The notes under the pieces were generated by a model. The model had not been told where the DNA came from, searched no databases, and worked only from the letters and a program-made list of their open reading frames with translations. Of a stretch of 21,492 nucleotides of DNA, positions 1 through 7,722 are shown in pieces (within the stretch, counting starts at the first letter, position 1; each line of letters starts with the position of its first letter). Both the position numbers and the translations under genes were made by a program. Source of the DNA: a virus; IMG/VR virus record IMGVR_UViG_3300032676_001184, positions 1 to 21,492 of that record. One strand, 5' to 3'.

Positions 1-1386
1 TCTGTTTTGCACCTCTAGTGCCCTTGCTGCTTCAGCTTTAGCTTGTCTTTCCTTTTCTAGATCTTCGGCAGACATTTTGCTTCTTCTACGCTCTGCATCA
101 ATAGCTTGTTGAGTTTGCTGCTGCCAAGAATTTATTACTTTTCCAGCTTCAGGAAATGATACCATAAGATTTCGTACTTTAGCAGGATCCATAGCACCAA
201 TAGCGTCACGCATTTTTTTAGCGCCTTCAGGGTCGCCTCGACTGGCTGATATCATAGCCTGTTGCAAACCTGGTACCAGATTTACTATGGATGCCATTTC
301 TCCCGGAAGTGTGCCTAAACTTCCGCCAGCTAGACCAACTTGTGCTACCATACTAGCCATCTCGTTACTGCCCTCGCCAAACTCAGCAGACAAACCTGCC
401 ATTGTTTTGGCAAATTTTTCTTGTTGGTCTGGCGGAAACATACGTTGCAACACATTAACGTCTGGCATTTTCATAATTTCAGTTGTAGTTTTCGCAATCT
501 CCGCGCGGTTTCTTCCTGTTTCTACGGATAGGTCATTAAATGACTGTACAAGATTTTTTCCAGTACGTACGAGTTGATCTTCGCTCATGCTAGCAAGCCT
601 GCCGGAACTGCGCAAGGTTTCCAAGCTATCAAAAAATGCCTCACTTGCTTCTTGTTGTGTCATCATTAGGTCTGCACCTAAATGTGTCTGTTCTAAAAAC
701 ATACCATTAACTTTGGCCAACGTATCTACACCTAATGTAGCACCAACAGCACCATATTTTGACAGCATTTTAGCAAACGTTTCCACGCTTACACCAGCAG
801 CGCTAGCAGCGTCAGTTAATCCTCGCATACCGCCTTGGAAGATCATTCCAGACGCGTACAGTTCCTCAGTTGATTTGGTTACTTTAATTATTTTTTCGTA
901 TAAAACTGCCGCTGCTCCTGCAGTTAGTCCAAATGATTTAATGGCAAATTGCAAAGGCTTTGATAATTTTCCAAATCCATCAAAATAGTCCTGTAAGTGT
1001 TGCGTACTAGCTGCCAGTCCTCTAAATATTCCTTCAGCCGAAGTTGCATTAGCTAGGTCTCTAATGCTTAAATTAAATGCTCTACCTAAACCTCTTAATT
1101 CGGCGTTGTTTTTTCCAGTTTCGTCAGTTAAATCTGCCAAACCGTTGGTAGTCCTTTGCTGGCCAGCCTTTAAGGTATCATCTACAGTCTGCAGTCCATT
1201 AGCTGATTTTTCAATTGCTTCTAAAAGGTTTTTATCATCTTTCGCTAAAATTTTGCCAATTTCTTTAAGTTGGCCAACGGTCACAATACCATTATTAAGA
1301 AGTTTTTTCAATGTGTCTTCAGTGGCCCAGCCTGCATCTAGTGCAACTTGTTTGTCAATAGCAGTAATTTTGACGTTATCAACCAT
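1..1386 (-). CDS. Probable tail tape measure protein, N-terminal 462 residues (runs off the left edge)
   Basis: This reading frame is open without a stop from the ATG at 1386 down to base 1, giving 462 residues, and the gene continues outside the window. The protein begins MVDNVKITAIDKQ and is largely helical. It has a small hydrophobic, alanine- and glycine-rich stretch (around IKSFGLTAGAAAVLYEK) and a charged, Ala/Glu/Lys/Gln-rich helix at the visible end (RRRSKMSAEDLEKERQ, then AKAEAARALE). This composition is typical of phage tape measure proteins, which fix tail length and pass through the tail tube. The call rests on composition, expected large size and position: the gene diverges from a tail-assembly-chaperone-like pair, the usual partners of a tape measure. 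A TATAAATA late promoter lies upstream on the same strand. Another large tail protein is possible. Confidence 0.65.
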   Translation of the reverse strand, partial: MVDNVKITAIDKQVALDAGWATEDTLKKLLNNGIVTVGQLKEIGKILAKDDKNLLEAIEKSANGLQTVDDTLKAGQQRTTNGLADLTDETGKNNAELRGLGRAFNLSIRDLANATSAEGIFRGLAASTQHLQDYFDGFGKLSKPLQFAIKSFGLTAGAAAVLYEKIIKVTKSTEELYASGMIFQGGMRGLTDAASAAGVSVETFAKMLSKYGAVGATLGVDTLAKVNGMFLEQTHLGADLMMTQQEASEAFFDSLETLRSSGRLASMSEDQLVRTGKNLVQSFNDLSVETGRNRAEIAKTTTEIMKMPDVNVLQRMFPPDQQEKFAKTMAGLSAEFGEGSNEMASMVAQVGLAGGSLGTLPGEMASIVNLVPGLQQAMISASRGDPEGAKKMRDAIGAMDPAKVRNLMVSFPEAGKVINSWQQQTQQAIDAERRRSKMSAEDLEKERQAKAEAARALEVQNR

Positions 1387-1436
1387 TATAATACCATTTC
1401 TTCATGCGTTGTTTCATTAACCGCAGTTTTTATGCA

Positions 1437-1444
1437 GATAAATA
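1437..1444 (+). promoter_or_regulatory. T4-type late promoter GATAAATA for the gp26-like gene
   Basis: GATAAATA matches the NATAAATA late-promoter motif recognised by gp55-type sigma factors, and gp55 is encoded in this window. It lies 27 bases upstream of the ATG at 1472, leaving room for a leader with a Shine-Dalgarno-like AGAGG at 1462-1466, five bases before the ATG. Confidence 0.6.
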
Positions 1445-1453
1445 AATGTAAAG

Positions 1454-1463
1454 CTATTTATAG
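1454..1463 (-). promoter_or_regulatory. T4-type late promoter (CTATAAATAG) for the tape measure gene
   Basis: The minus strand reads CTATAAATAG here, containing the full T4 late consensus TATAAATA (1462-1455). It faces left towards the tape measure ATG at 1386, giving a leader of roughly 60 bases. It lies only about 10 bases from the rightward motif at 1437-1444, so the two promoters face through each other and their initial transcripts overlap. Confidence 0.65.
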
Positions 1464-1471
1464 AGGTTAAA

Positions 1472-2344
1472 ATGACGTCAAATCCGTTACAACAGTTTTT
1501 CAGACAACCAAGCGTTTACTTGCGCCTACCTACTAAGGGCAAATGGTATACTAGTGAAATAGTTGAGACTACCGCAGATAACGAACTAGCAGTTTACCCG
1601 CTGTCTGCTATGAACGACATCATGTTGAACACGCCGGATGCCATGCTCAATGGACAAGCATTAGAAAACGTGATTAAGGATTGTGCACCTGGAATAAAAG
1701 ACGTTAAAAGATTTCTGTTGCCAGATGTTGAAGCACTTTTTTTAGCTATTAAGTCAGCTAGTAACGGTGGAAAAATAGACATTGACCGTAAATGTCCAAA
1801 ATGTGAGGCAGATAACACATACGAACTTAATTGTAGCTATCTGCTAGATTCATCTACATTTTTAAACGAAGACGATTTAACCACTCAATTTAGTGACGAA
1901 CTTGTTATACACGTACGTCCTTACGATTTTGAAATGCGTCAACTATTTCTAAAGCGTGAATTTGAAGAAGAAAAAACTTTTCGTAACATCAATGCGCAAG
2001 GTGATGCTATAGATGATATTACGAAAGCAAAATTAATGGCAGAAAGTATAGAGCGTCTGTCTAAGCTTACCTTTAGTTTGGTTAGTCGTAGCATTGAAAA
2101 AATTGTAATTTTAAAACAAAATGTTACAGTAACTGATCGTGAACATATAAACGAATGGCTTGTAGGTATTAGTAAGGCACAAGCTGAAATAGTAATGGAA
2201 GCGGTTGACAAAATTAATAAAATTGGCATACCAAAAACACTTACTGCACAGTGTACATCATGTGGACACAGTTGGGAGGACGCATTGTCGTTTGATCCAG
2301 CAAGTTTTTTCGGCAAACGCTCGCTACAGGGGATGGCGAGCTGA
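1472..2344 (+). CDS. gp26: gp26-like baseplate hub / tail assembly chaperone protein, with zinc-ribbon cysteines
   Basis: This 290-residue protein resembles the T4 gp26 family (T4_baseplate), which acts in hub and tail assembly. Two CxxC pairs, C108/C111 (CPKC) and C261/C264 (CTSC), could bind one zinc ion. The end shows the SFDPASFF motif that I associate with marine T4-like gp26 homologues. The ATG at 1472 follows AGAGG at a good distance and lies behind a late promoter. In T4, gene 26 is linked to gene 51, and a small gp51-like ORF follows here. The FF codons (residues 279-280) form a UUUUUUC slippery heptamer with a downstream hairpin, so some ribosomes probably continue in the -1 frame to make a 356-residue fusion (280 + 76 residues). 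The 290-residue product would be the unshifted form. Confidence 0.72.
   Translation: MTSNPLQQFFRQPSVYLRLPTKGKWYTSEIVETTADNELAVYPLSAMNDIMLNTPDAMLNGQALENVIKDCAPGIKDVKRFLLPDVEALFLAIKSASNGGKIDIDRKCPKCEADNTYELNCSYLLDSSTFLNEDDLTTQFSDELVIHVRPYDFEMRQLFLKREFEEEKTFRNINAQGDAIDDITKAKLMAESIERLSKLTFSLVSRSIEKIVILKQNVTVTDREHINEWLVGISKAQAEIVMEAVDKINKIGIPKTLTAQCTSCGHSWEDALSFDPASFFGKRSLQGMAS
2305..2341 (+). other. Programmed -1 ribosomal frameshift signal (slippery T TTT TTC plus hairpin)
   Basis: In the gp26-like frame the codons read agT TTT TTC, so the heptamer at 2305-2311 is a canonical X XXY YYZ slippery site. A 7-base spacer (2312-2318) follows, then a hairpin. The arms are 2319-2326 (GCTCGCTA) and 2334-2341 (TGGCGAGC): six perfect pairs, mostly G-C, plus one G-U and one A-T. 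The loop is 7 bases (2327-2333). Heptamer, spacer length and GC-rich stem in AT-rich DNA match the standard bacterial and phage -1 frameshift layout. After slipping, the next codon is CGG at 2311 and the frame stays open to the stop at 2539-2541. Confidence 0.8.
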
Positions 2345-2352
2345 TAGCTAAA

Positions 2353-2541
2353 ATGCTTGAAATAATGGAAAAAAATAGAAAGGCTATTCAACAAGAATTA
2401 GGAATGCTTGCCTTTTACATGCAAGGTGGCTTAGGCTTTAACGAGGCACATATGCTCAGTTTAGAACAACGTCAAATTCTGAGCAAAGTGATTCAAAGGC
2501 ACTACGAAGCTATGGATCCAAAAAAGAAAAGTATGCTGTAA
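2353..2541 (+). CDS. gp51-like small tail/hub assembly protein, probably also the C-terminal part of a frameshift fusion
   Basis: This is a 62-residue ORF from the ATG at 2353, with a Met codon again at 2365. It is rich in helix-forming residues, with a MQGGLGFNEAHML segment followed by SLEQRQIL. Its position directly after the gp26-like gene matches T4 gene 51 (hub assembly) or the distal half of a G/GT-type chaperone. The frame is open upstream to 2296, and the residues just before the Met (GDGELIAK) look like continuous protein. There is no convincing ribosome binding site for the ATG at 2353. This fits synthesis mainly by -1 frameshifting from the upstream gene, although reinitiation after its stop 9 bases earlier is an alternative. 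The stop lies 1 base from the converging next gene. Confidence 0.6.
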   Translation: MLEIMEKNRKAIQQELGMLAFYMQGGLGFNEAHMLSLEQRQILSKVIQRHYEAMDPKKKSML

Positions 2542-2542
2542 A

Positions 2543-3361
2543 TTATCTACGTTTACGCCTTTCTACATAATCTGTTATTCCAAGCAAATACCCAGCCGAA
2601 GCATCATCTCTAAAATCGAGCTGCCATCTGTTTTGATTCTCGCTATATAGATGAGGAGCTCGGAGAATTAATAATCTAAACATTTGACTTGTCAGATTAT
2701 AATGAGGAACCGAGATAGGCATCTTAGAATAAGGAATTTGCACATAACTGGTATGTTCTTCTTCATTATACGAAATTTTTACCAAACTATACGGAATCTG
2801 TAAATGACGTTTTGTATCAACTGATTGCTCTTGTATCACTTGTATAGGTGCATGTAGTGATTCCATTTTTAAAGCTTGAATAAACGCATTGCATTGGCCA
2901 ATTAAATGTCGCAAGACCTCACTTGCCATAGCACGCCTAACAGTAGCATGTATACGAGCAGGTGCAGCAGCAATTTCAATTATAGAAATATGCGCAGGGC
3001 TAATTCGTTTCTGTCCTGTGCTATCATATACCAATTGATGCAAGTAATGCAAATGTTGAGGCCATTGTTCTAACGGATATTCAATTAAATTTCTAGGATT
3101 AACAGCTCTTTCTGCACATTCATTCCACAGCTTTCGTTCGTTGTCTTTCATAGCCGAAAGCTCAGCAGGATATGCTCTTAAACGCGGTGTTAACCCTTTT
3201 ATCAAAGCATTGAAATATTCAAGTTCCTGTCGTACAAAATACGACAAATCATTTGAAAGTTGAGCTGGAAGCTCAATTTCAAAATTCTTCATGTATGACG
3301 CGCGATTACGCATAGTTGGCGTAACAGATGAAGTGCTGCGCTTTGTATTTCCTTTTTTCAT
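2543..3361 (-). CDS. Phage protein of unknown function, 272 residues
   Basis: I do not recognise this protein with confidence. The N-terminal 20 residues are basic and Ser/Thr-rich (MKKGNTKRSTSS), then a helical region starts at about residue 25 (MKNFEIELPAQLSNDL). The middle has an alanine-rich helix (IIEIAAAPARIHATVRRAM) and the C-terminal third contains two similar short motifs, QIPYSLVKI and QIPYSKMPI, before a basic end (VERRKRR). No signal peptide, membrane segment or catalytic motif is evident. The gene is long, clean and normal in composition, so it is very probably real. It converges on the gp51-like gene with a 1-base gap and diverges from the nuclease gene at 3448. The N-terminus is not certain: the predicted -10 box lies very close to this ATG, and Met-17 or Met-24 are alternatives. 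Confidence 0.7.
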   Translation of the reverse strand: MKKGNTKRSTSSVTPTMRNRASYMKNFEIELPAQLSNDLSYFVRQELEYFNALIKGLTPRLRAYPAELSAMKDNERKLWNECAERAVNPRNLIEYPLEQWPQHLHYLHQLVYDSTGQKRISPAHISIIEIAAAPARIHATVRRAMASEVLRHLIGQCNAFIQALKMESLHAPIQVIQEQSVDTKRHLQIPYSLVKISYNEEEHTSYVQIPYSKMPISVPHYNLTSQMFRLLILRAPHLYSENQNRWQLDFRDDASAGYLLGITDYVERRKRR

Positions 3362-3367
3362 ATAGTT

Positions 3368-3395
3368 AGTTTAATTTATGTAGAAAAAAAGTCAA
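3368..3395 (-). promoter_or_regulatory. Possible sigma70-type promoter for the 272-residue gene
   Basis: On the minus strand TTGACT (3395-3390) is followed after 16 bases by TAAACT (3373-3368). The -35 box matches 5 of 6 consensus bases and the -10 box 4 of 6. The -10 box ends 6 bases before the ATG at 3361, so a transcript from here would be nearly leaderless. An imperfect late-type motif, CATAAATT (3380-3373), overlaps it. The call is tentative. Confidence 0.35.
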
Positions 3396-3447
3396 CAACC
3401 TACATCAAATAGCTTAAATAGATAACATTGAACTTATTGGAGATATA

Positions 3448-3960
3448 ATGGCTACTAAAGGTAAGGCTAAAGGCAACACAGGCGAACGTAAAATTGCAGA
3501 TTTTCTCACCAAATTATATGATGCAAAATTTATAAGGGTCCCTAATTCCGGTGCATTTTTAGGAGGCTCAAATAATTTTAGAAAAGCATCTCTAGATGAA
3601 GGGCAGATAGCAAGTTTTAAAGCAGATTTAATACCTCCTTCGCACATGCGGAAATTGGTAATCGAATCAAAATTCTACAGCGATTTTCCATTTCATAATC
3701 TCATGAAAAATGCTGATATACCACTGTTAGATAAATGGATTGCACAAGCCAAAGCAAGTGCAGACTACGGCGATTTTTGGGTAGTAGTTTTTAGAATTAA
3801 TCATAAAGGTAGTTTTGTCGTATTTGACTACGAGCATTATCCAAAGTTTTCCTTAGGGAATCATGTAAAATATCACAGTAATATAGTAACCGATTTTGAA
3901 CAGTTTTTCACCGAAAACAAAGAAACTATATTGTCAATGGTTCAAACAGCAGGCACATAA
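3448..3960 (+). CDS. PD-(D/E)XK nuclease, Holliday-junction-resolvase-like
   Basis: This 170-residue protein begins with a basic stretch and then GNTGERKIADFL, resembling the first helix of Hjc-type resolvases with its conserved glutamate (E13). It continues with RVPNSGAF, similar to the strand-turn of that family. The catalytic core is visible as D60 (KADLIPP) and E73-S-K75 (VIESK), the D...E-x-K triad that binds metal in PD-(D/E)XK nucleases. A resolvase of this kind would cut branched replication and recombination intermediates before packaging, the role of endonuclease VII (gp49) in T4. The ATG follows GGAG with seven bases between. The gene overlaps the end of gp46 by 19 bases on the opposite strand. 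Activity on Holliday junctions, rather than another DNA end or branch, is an inference. Confidence 0.65.
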   Translation: MATKGKAKGNTGERKIADFLTKLYDAKFIRVPNSGAFLGGSNNFRKASLDEGQIASFKADLIPPSHMRKLVIESKFYSDFPFHNLMKNADIPLLDKWIAQAKASADYGDFWVVVFRINHKGSFVVFDYEHYPKFSLGNHVKYHSNIVTDFEQFFTENKETILSMVQTAGT

Positions 3961-5717
3961 TCCCACGAAAATGACGAAAAGGAATTTTCTTTGAGTACCG
4001 TTAAGACAGCAGAAACTCTTGTTATCAGTTCTTCGCGATGACTAATGACAAAAATATTTTTTGCCCGTTCTCTTTCCATTTTCTTCAATATGCCTACTGA
4101 TCCTTCAAGCCCTTGTGCATCCATACCGTTATCTAGTAGTTCGTCTACAAATACAAGATTAATAGCATGAGACGTATTTTCAAATATATCTCTAAATGCC
4201 CAGCTTAATGCCAATATTAGCCTAGTTCTTTCTCCTCGCGAGAAATTGCCAAAATCTAAGTCTTGCCCTAGCAAACTTATTTCTACGCTCAAATCATTTA
4301 TAAATTTAACTTTGTGCGGTAATCCAAGCTTGTCTAGATATTCATTTAATCTTAAATTTAGGTACGATAAATTTTGGTCTATAATACGTTTACGAATGAA
4401 GCTTTCTTTACTTGTTAACAATTTAAGTAAAAATTCTTGATGATCTCTAGATCTTACCAGTTTGTTTAATTCGTCATATGTAACTTCTTGCATCGTGTCT
4501 TGCAAACTGATATTTTGATCACTATACGGATTAACAGCAGCCTGCTCTTTAGCTAATTCCTTATAAAGAGCATCAAGTGTGCTTCTGTGATTTAATGCCT
4601 CTTCTATATTTTTGTACATAGTCGCAGGCTTTGTTGTAGTGGATAGTACATCTTCAATTTCAGCTAGTTGAGTTTTACAAATATCAAGTTCTTGCTGTTC
4701 AGTGTTTACCTGCGAATCTAATTCTATAATTTCTAGCTCAAGTGTTTTACGTATGTTTTCGTGTTCAGAATCATGTATCTCTTGTCCACAAGTAGGGCAT
4801 TCGTGATTCACAGCTCTATCATAATTTGCAAGTGCAGTTTGCAACCTAGCCGAATGCTGCTGAAAATGCCTAGTTTTAGTGGTAAGATCACGTAATAATG
4901 TGACTTTTGATTGACTCAATTGCGAATAAAGCTCTTTGTCTCTGTGTGACTGCAATTCAGCATCAATATCTAGTTTTTCAAGTTCACTTATAGATAACAC
5001 AATTTCGTTTATCAGTGTTTGTTGTTTATCGTCCCATGCTTGAGATTTACGTATTAAATCCTCAATGTGCCCACGAATACGCTCATTGCTTTGTTTAATT
5101 GTTCGAATTCTAAATTCTTCTTGCTCAATGTTGGTTTTAGTAGTGCGTATAAGTTCTTTTAGATTCTCTGCTTTTTGGCTAAGTTGTGTGATACCTAATA
5201 GTTCTTCTATTATTTCTCGCTGTTTAGCAGCACCCATGTCTAAAAATGGTTCTGTATATGTGTTAAGTGCAACAATATGCTTGAAGAGTCCGTAACTCAT
5301 GCCAAGCAAACTATCAATTTCTTTTTGGGTTTCTCTATTCTCTCCCTGTGCTTCATCTGTACTTTCGTCAACATTTTTATTGTCAACTATGTATCGGAAG
5401 AAATTTGGTTTTCTGCCCCTCTCTATGCGATATTGATGTCCATCTTTTGAAAATTCAATGGACACCATCATATTTTTTTGGTTAATATTGTTAATCAAAT
5501 TGTTGATTTTTATGTTTGTTAGGCTTTGACCATAGAGTCCGTATGAAATAGCTTGTAGTATAGTACTTTTGCCTACTCCGTTACGTGATCCGTTTCCGCC
5601 TAAATCTAAATTTTCGCCAAGTACCAATGTTAACCCATTTTTATTCAGCTCAACTGTTTGTGAAACATTACCACAGCTCAAGAAATTCCGCATGGTAACG
5701 TGTTTAATTGTTAGCAT
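3942..5717 (-). CDS. gp46: Recombination endonuclease subunit gp46 (SbcC/Rad50-type ATPase)
   Basis: This 591-residue SMC-like ATPase partners with gp47 to process DNA ends for recombination-dependent replication and host DNA breakdown. The N-terminal lobe has the Walker A motif SRNGVGKST, with catalytic K50. A long coiled coil follows, interrupted at C307 and C310 by a zinc hook (CPTCGQ) that dimerises two molecules. The C-terminal lobe carries the ABC signature (FSRGERTR, about residue 490) and Walker B (LVFVDELLD, about 520-528), followed by a D-loop-like segment, and an ISHRE switch histidine near 560. All key elements are present and the length is close to T4 gp46 (about 560 residues). 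It lies 3 bases downstream of gp47 in one operon. Confidence 0.95.
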   Translation of the reverse strand: MLTIKHVTMRNFLSCGNVSQTVELNKNGLTLVLGENLDLGGNGSRNGVGKSTILQAISYGLYGQSLTNIKINNLINNINQKNMMVSIEFSKDGHQYRIERGRKPNFFRYIVDNKNVDESTDEAQGENRETQKEIDSLLGMSYGLFKHIVALNTYTEPFLDMGAAKQREIIEELLGITQLSQKAENLKELIRTTKTNIEQEEFRIRTIKQSNERIRGHIEDLIRKSQAWDDKQQTLINEIVLSISELEKLDIDAELQSHRDKELYSQLSQSKVTLLRDLTTKTRHFQQHSARLQTALANYDRAVNHECPTCGQEIHDSEHENIRKTLELEIIELDSQVNTEQQELDICKTQLAEIEDVLSTTTKPATMYKNIEEALNHRSTLDALYKELAKEQAAVNPYSDQNISLQDTMQEVTYDELNKLVRSRDHQEFLLKLLTSKESFIRKRIIDQNLSYLNLRLNEYLDKLGLPHKVKFINDLSVEISLLGQDLDFGNFSRGERTRLILALSWAFRDIFENTSHAINLVFVDELLDNGMDAQGLEGSVGILKKMERERAKNIFVISHREELITRVSAVLTVLKENSFSSFSWDYVPAV

Positions 5718-5720
5718 GTA

Positions 5721-6740
5721 TTAGATCTCCTGGTATATGCGTATAAGTTCGTTTTTGTCAATACTTTGTGAATCAATACTTTGCAAATGACTTATTACTA
5801 TTGTGTCAACACTTTCAAAATCAATGTCGGCTTCATCTAATTGATCTTGATCATCTATTTTAGATGTAATTAATTGTATTTCTCTAGCATTTAATTCAAT
5901 TTCAAGTAATTCTCGAATAAAGTTAATATCTTCATAGGATGCATCTAAATCTATGGTAATTTTGGCAAATGTTTTGTCATCTATGTACGAAGTAGGGTTA
6001 GCAACCACTTGACTTAGAGATAATGTTCTATATTTTGGAGCTTGCGGCCATGATTTGAATACAGGTGTTTCGCCTGGTTTCCAAAACATAATTCCTCTTT
6101 CATCATCCCATGCATCAGAATAATTATGTGGAAATGCGTTGCCTATGTACCAGATTTTGCCACTATTTTGACGCTTGTGGAAATGTCCAGAAAATACCTG
6201 TTTTTGATGTACAAAATGTGTTGCATTTAACAACCCATGATCTGGCATTTCAACCATTGCATTCATTTTAAATTTAGGCAGTTCAAAGTGTCCAAACATA
6301 TATGGTGCTTTTAAAGTTGGTACACGCTGCCAATCATCGCTTACTAGCCATGGTACAAATGCTACGTCTCCAATCTCTTGCATAGAGTCAACTGGAATAA
6401 TATTTTTAAACTGAGAAATATATGGTAGACTGTGAATTTCATACTTGTCTCTATAAAACAGGTCGTGATTACCAATTAGGAATATTGTGTGATCAAAATA
6501 GTCGTTTAATAACTTCAGCCCGCTTACAGAATAATTTAGTGTTGAAATATTGATAGATGATCTCACATGATGGAAATCTCCGCCAAAGATACATGTCTTA
6601 ATGTTTCTTTCTTCTGCTTGTTCAATCATCCATTTTATAAAATTCTCACAGTTATCATTATGTTCGCGACTGTTATTTTTCATACCGTAATGAATGTCGG
6701 TAAAAACAACAACCTCCGAAAAATCTGGAATAGGCGTCAT
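5721..6740 (-). CDS. gp47: Recombination endonuclease subunit gp47 (SbcD/Mre11-type nuclease)
   Basis: This 339-residue calcineurin-like phosphoesterase is the nuclease partner of gp46. The metal-binding motifs occur in order: D15-x-H17 (FTDIHYG), G53-G-D55 with following histidines (GGDFHH), G90-N-H-D93 (IGNHD) and GHFHKRQ near residue 185. I chose the ATG at 6740 because AAGGA lies five bases upstream, whereas the adjacent GTG at 6743 would leave only two. The C-terminal third (after about 240) is acidic and helical and probably forms the gp46-binding and capping region. The order gp55-gp47-gp46 on one strand follows the T4-like arrangement. The 70-base gap from gp55 has no strong promoter that I can see, so co-transcription is likely. 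Confidence 0.95.
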   Translation of the reverse strand: MTPIPDFSEVVVFTDIHYGMKNNSREHNDNCENFIKWMIEQAEERNIKTCIFGGDFHHVRSSINISTLNYSVSGLKLLNDYFDHTIFLIGNHDLFYRDKYEIHSLPYISQFKNIIPVDSMQEIGDVAFVPWLVSDDWQRVPTLKAPYMFGHFELPKFKMNAMVEMPDHGLLNATHFVHQKQVFSGHFHKRQNSGKIWYIGNAFPHNYSDAWDDERGIMFWKPGETPVFKSWPQAPKYRTLSLSQVVANPTSYIDDKTFAKITIDLDASYEDINFIRELLEIELNAREIQLITSKIDDQDQLDEADIDFESVDTIVISHLQSIDSQSIDKNELIRIYQEI

Positions 6741-6810
6741 CACTGTCCTTCAAATATTTTGTGAATACTTAAACAGTTTAGATACGAAACAAAATGGTAA
6801 CAATAAATTG

Positions 6811-7626
6811 CTAGTCTTTGTTTTGTTTCAGTGCATCATCAGTTTGCCGTGTGTAGCTAGGTGATACTCCGTGCATTATAAGAATATCATCGCGTATTGT
6901 TTGATTTTTCTTTTCTATGTTGAGAATTCGCATAAAGCTGTTTGTTATGGTCTGAGTGTAGTATGCAAAGGGATTTGGACTTTCGCTTCTGCTTTCATCA
7001 AACTGCAAACCAACTTGTGATAATTGCAATAGTGCTTGACTTTTCATTTCTTCCAAATATGTATAACCTCGCCAATTGCCTCTGTGTCCGTATCTGTCCA
7101 CAAGTTTCATAAACATCAAGGCAAGATTATTTGTCATTTTACCGTGATCTTTAGAAAAGTAACCATTTTCTATGCCTCCGACCCAATGACTTTTTAAAAC
7201 ACACACTGGTTGATCATCTTTAAGTATATAATGTTGAAAAGGAGGGAAATTGCATCTTATACGTTTTTCATTCTCAGTTTTAGCTTTGTTGACCTTTTCT
7301 GGATCCACCGGAATATGTTCCATAGTCATTACTCTTGCTACAATGCTTTCGGTTGGAATATTATTTAATGTTAACTTTGATTCAAAATCTTTAGAGTTTT
7401 TTGTTGTTTGTTGTTTTTTTTCAGCTACAATTAGATCATGTAATTTCTTTTTCCTAGCCTCTTCAACACGTTTTGCAGTTATATCTGCTACATTTTGAAC
7501 AATAAAATCATAACGGTTGTATGCAGGATCTATGCAAGAACAGTAAGTTAACTTGCTTAAGTGTATTTCCTCTAGTAAATCTTTGTTGGTAAGATATTTT
7601 ATTTTTGGTTGAACGGTTACAGCCAT
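6811..7626 (-). CDS. gp55: Late transcription sigma factor gp55
   Basis: This 271-residue protein resembles the gp55 family, the highly reduced sigma factor that directs host RNA polymerase to TATAAATA late promoters in T4-like phages. The recognisable core lies in the C-terminal half: KMTNNLALMFMKLVDRYG, RGYTYLEEMKSQALLQL and PFAYYTQTITNSFMRIL correspond to sigma region 2-like helices. The tail GVSPSYTRQ is also seen in marine T4-like gp55 proteins. It is longer than T4 gp55 (185 residues) because of an N-terminal extension of about 120 residues with a Lys/Glu-rich helix. The ATG follows AAGGAAG and is preceded by a strong sigma70-type promoter, so it should be made before late transcription. 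Its target motif is found at least five times in this window. Confidence 0.9.
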   Translation of the reverse strand: MAVTVQPKIKYLTNKDLLEEIHLSKLTYCSCIDPAYNRYDFIVQNVADITAKRVEEARKKKLHDLIVAEKKQQTTKNSKDFESKLTLNNIPTESIVARVMTMEHIPVDPEKVNKAKTENEKRIRCNFPPFQHYILKDDQPVCVLKSHWVGGIENGYFSKDHGKMTNNLALMFMKLVDRYGHRGNWRGYTYLEEMKSQALLQLSQVGLQFDESRSESPNPFAYYTQTITNSFMRILNIEKKNQTIRDDILIMHGVSPSYTRQTDDALKQNKD

Positions 7627-7658
7627 TAGCTTCCTTTATAAATGCAATTAAACATATC

Positions 7659-7687
7659 ATTTTAATTAATTTAGCCCAAAATGTCAA
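7659..7687 (-). promoter_or_regulatory. Strong sigma70-type promoter driving gp55 - gp47 - gp46
   Basis: On the minus strand a perfect -35 box TTGACA (7687-7682) is followed after exactly 17 bases by TAAAAT (7664-7659), which matches 5 of 6 bases of the -10 consensus. Transcription would start near 7652, about 25 bases before the gp55 ATG. A host-polymerase promoter here explains how gp55 is made before late promoters work. Confidence 0.7.
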
Positions 7688-7722
7688 AAACTATACTTTG
7701 TTCTTCAAGGGGTTAAAAGCGA

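Noticed and set aside
287-1420. Three rightward ORFs (287-577, 587-988, 1064-1420)
   Set aside because: They are antisense shadows of the tape measure frame, which is open for 462 codons on the minus strand and has a far more protein-like composition.
1738-1744. Another T TTT TTA heptamer in the gp26-like frame
   Set aside because: It is in the right phase, but the -1 frame stops after two codons and no GC-rich stem follows. It shows that the heptamer alone occurs by chance in this AT-rich DNA.
1939-2394. 151-codon leftward ORF opposite the gp26-like gene
   Set aside because: Antisense shadow of a recognisable gene, without a start site or promoter of its own.
6741-6743. GTG at 6743 as the gp47 start
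   Set aside because: Only two bases separate it from AAGGA. The ATG at 6740 has normal spacing.
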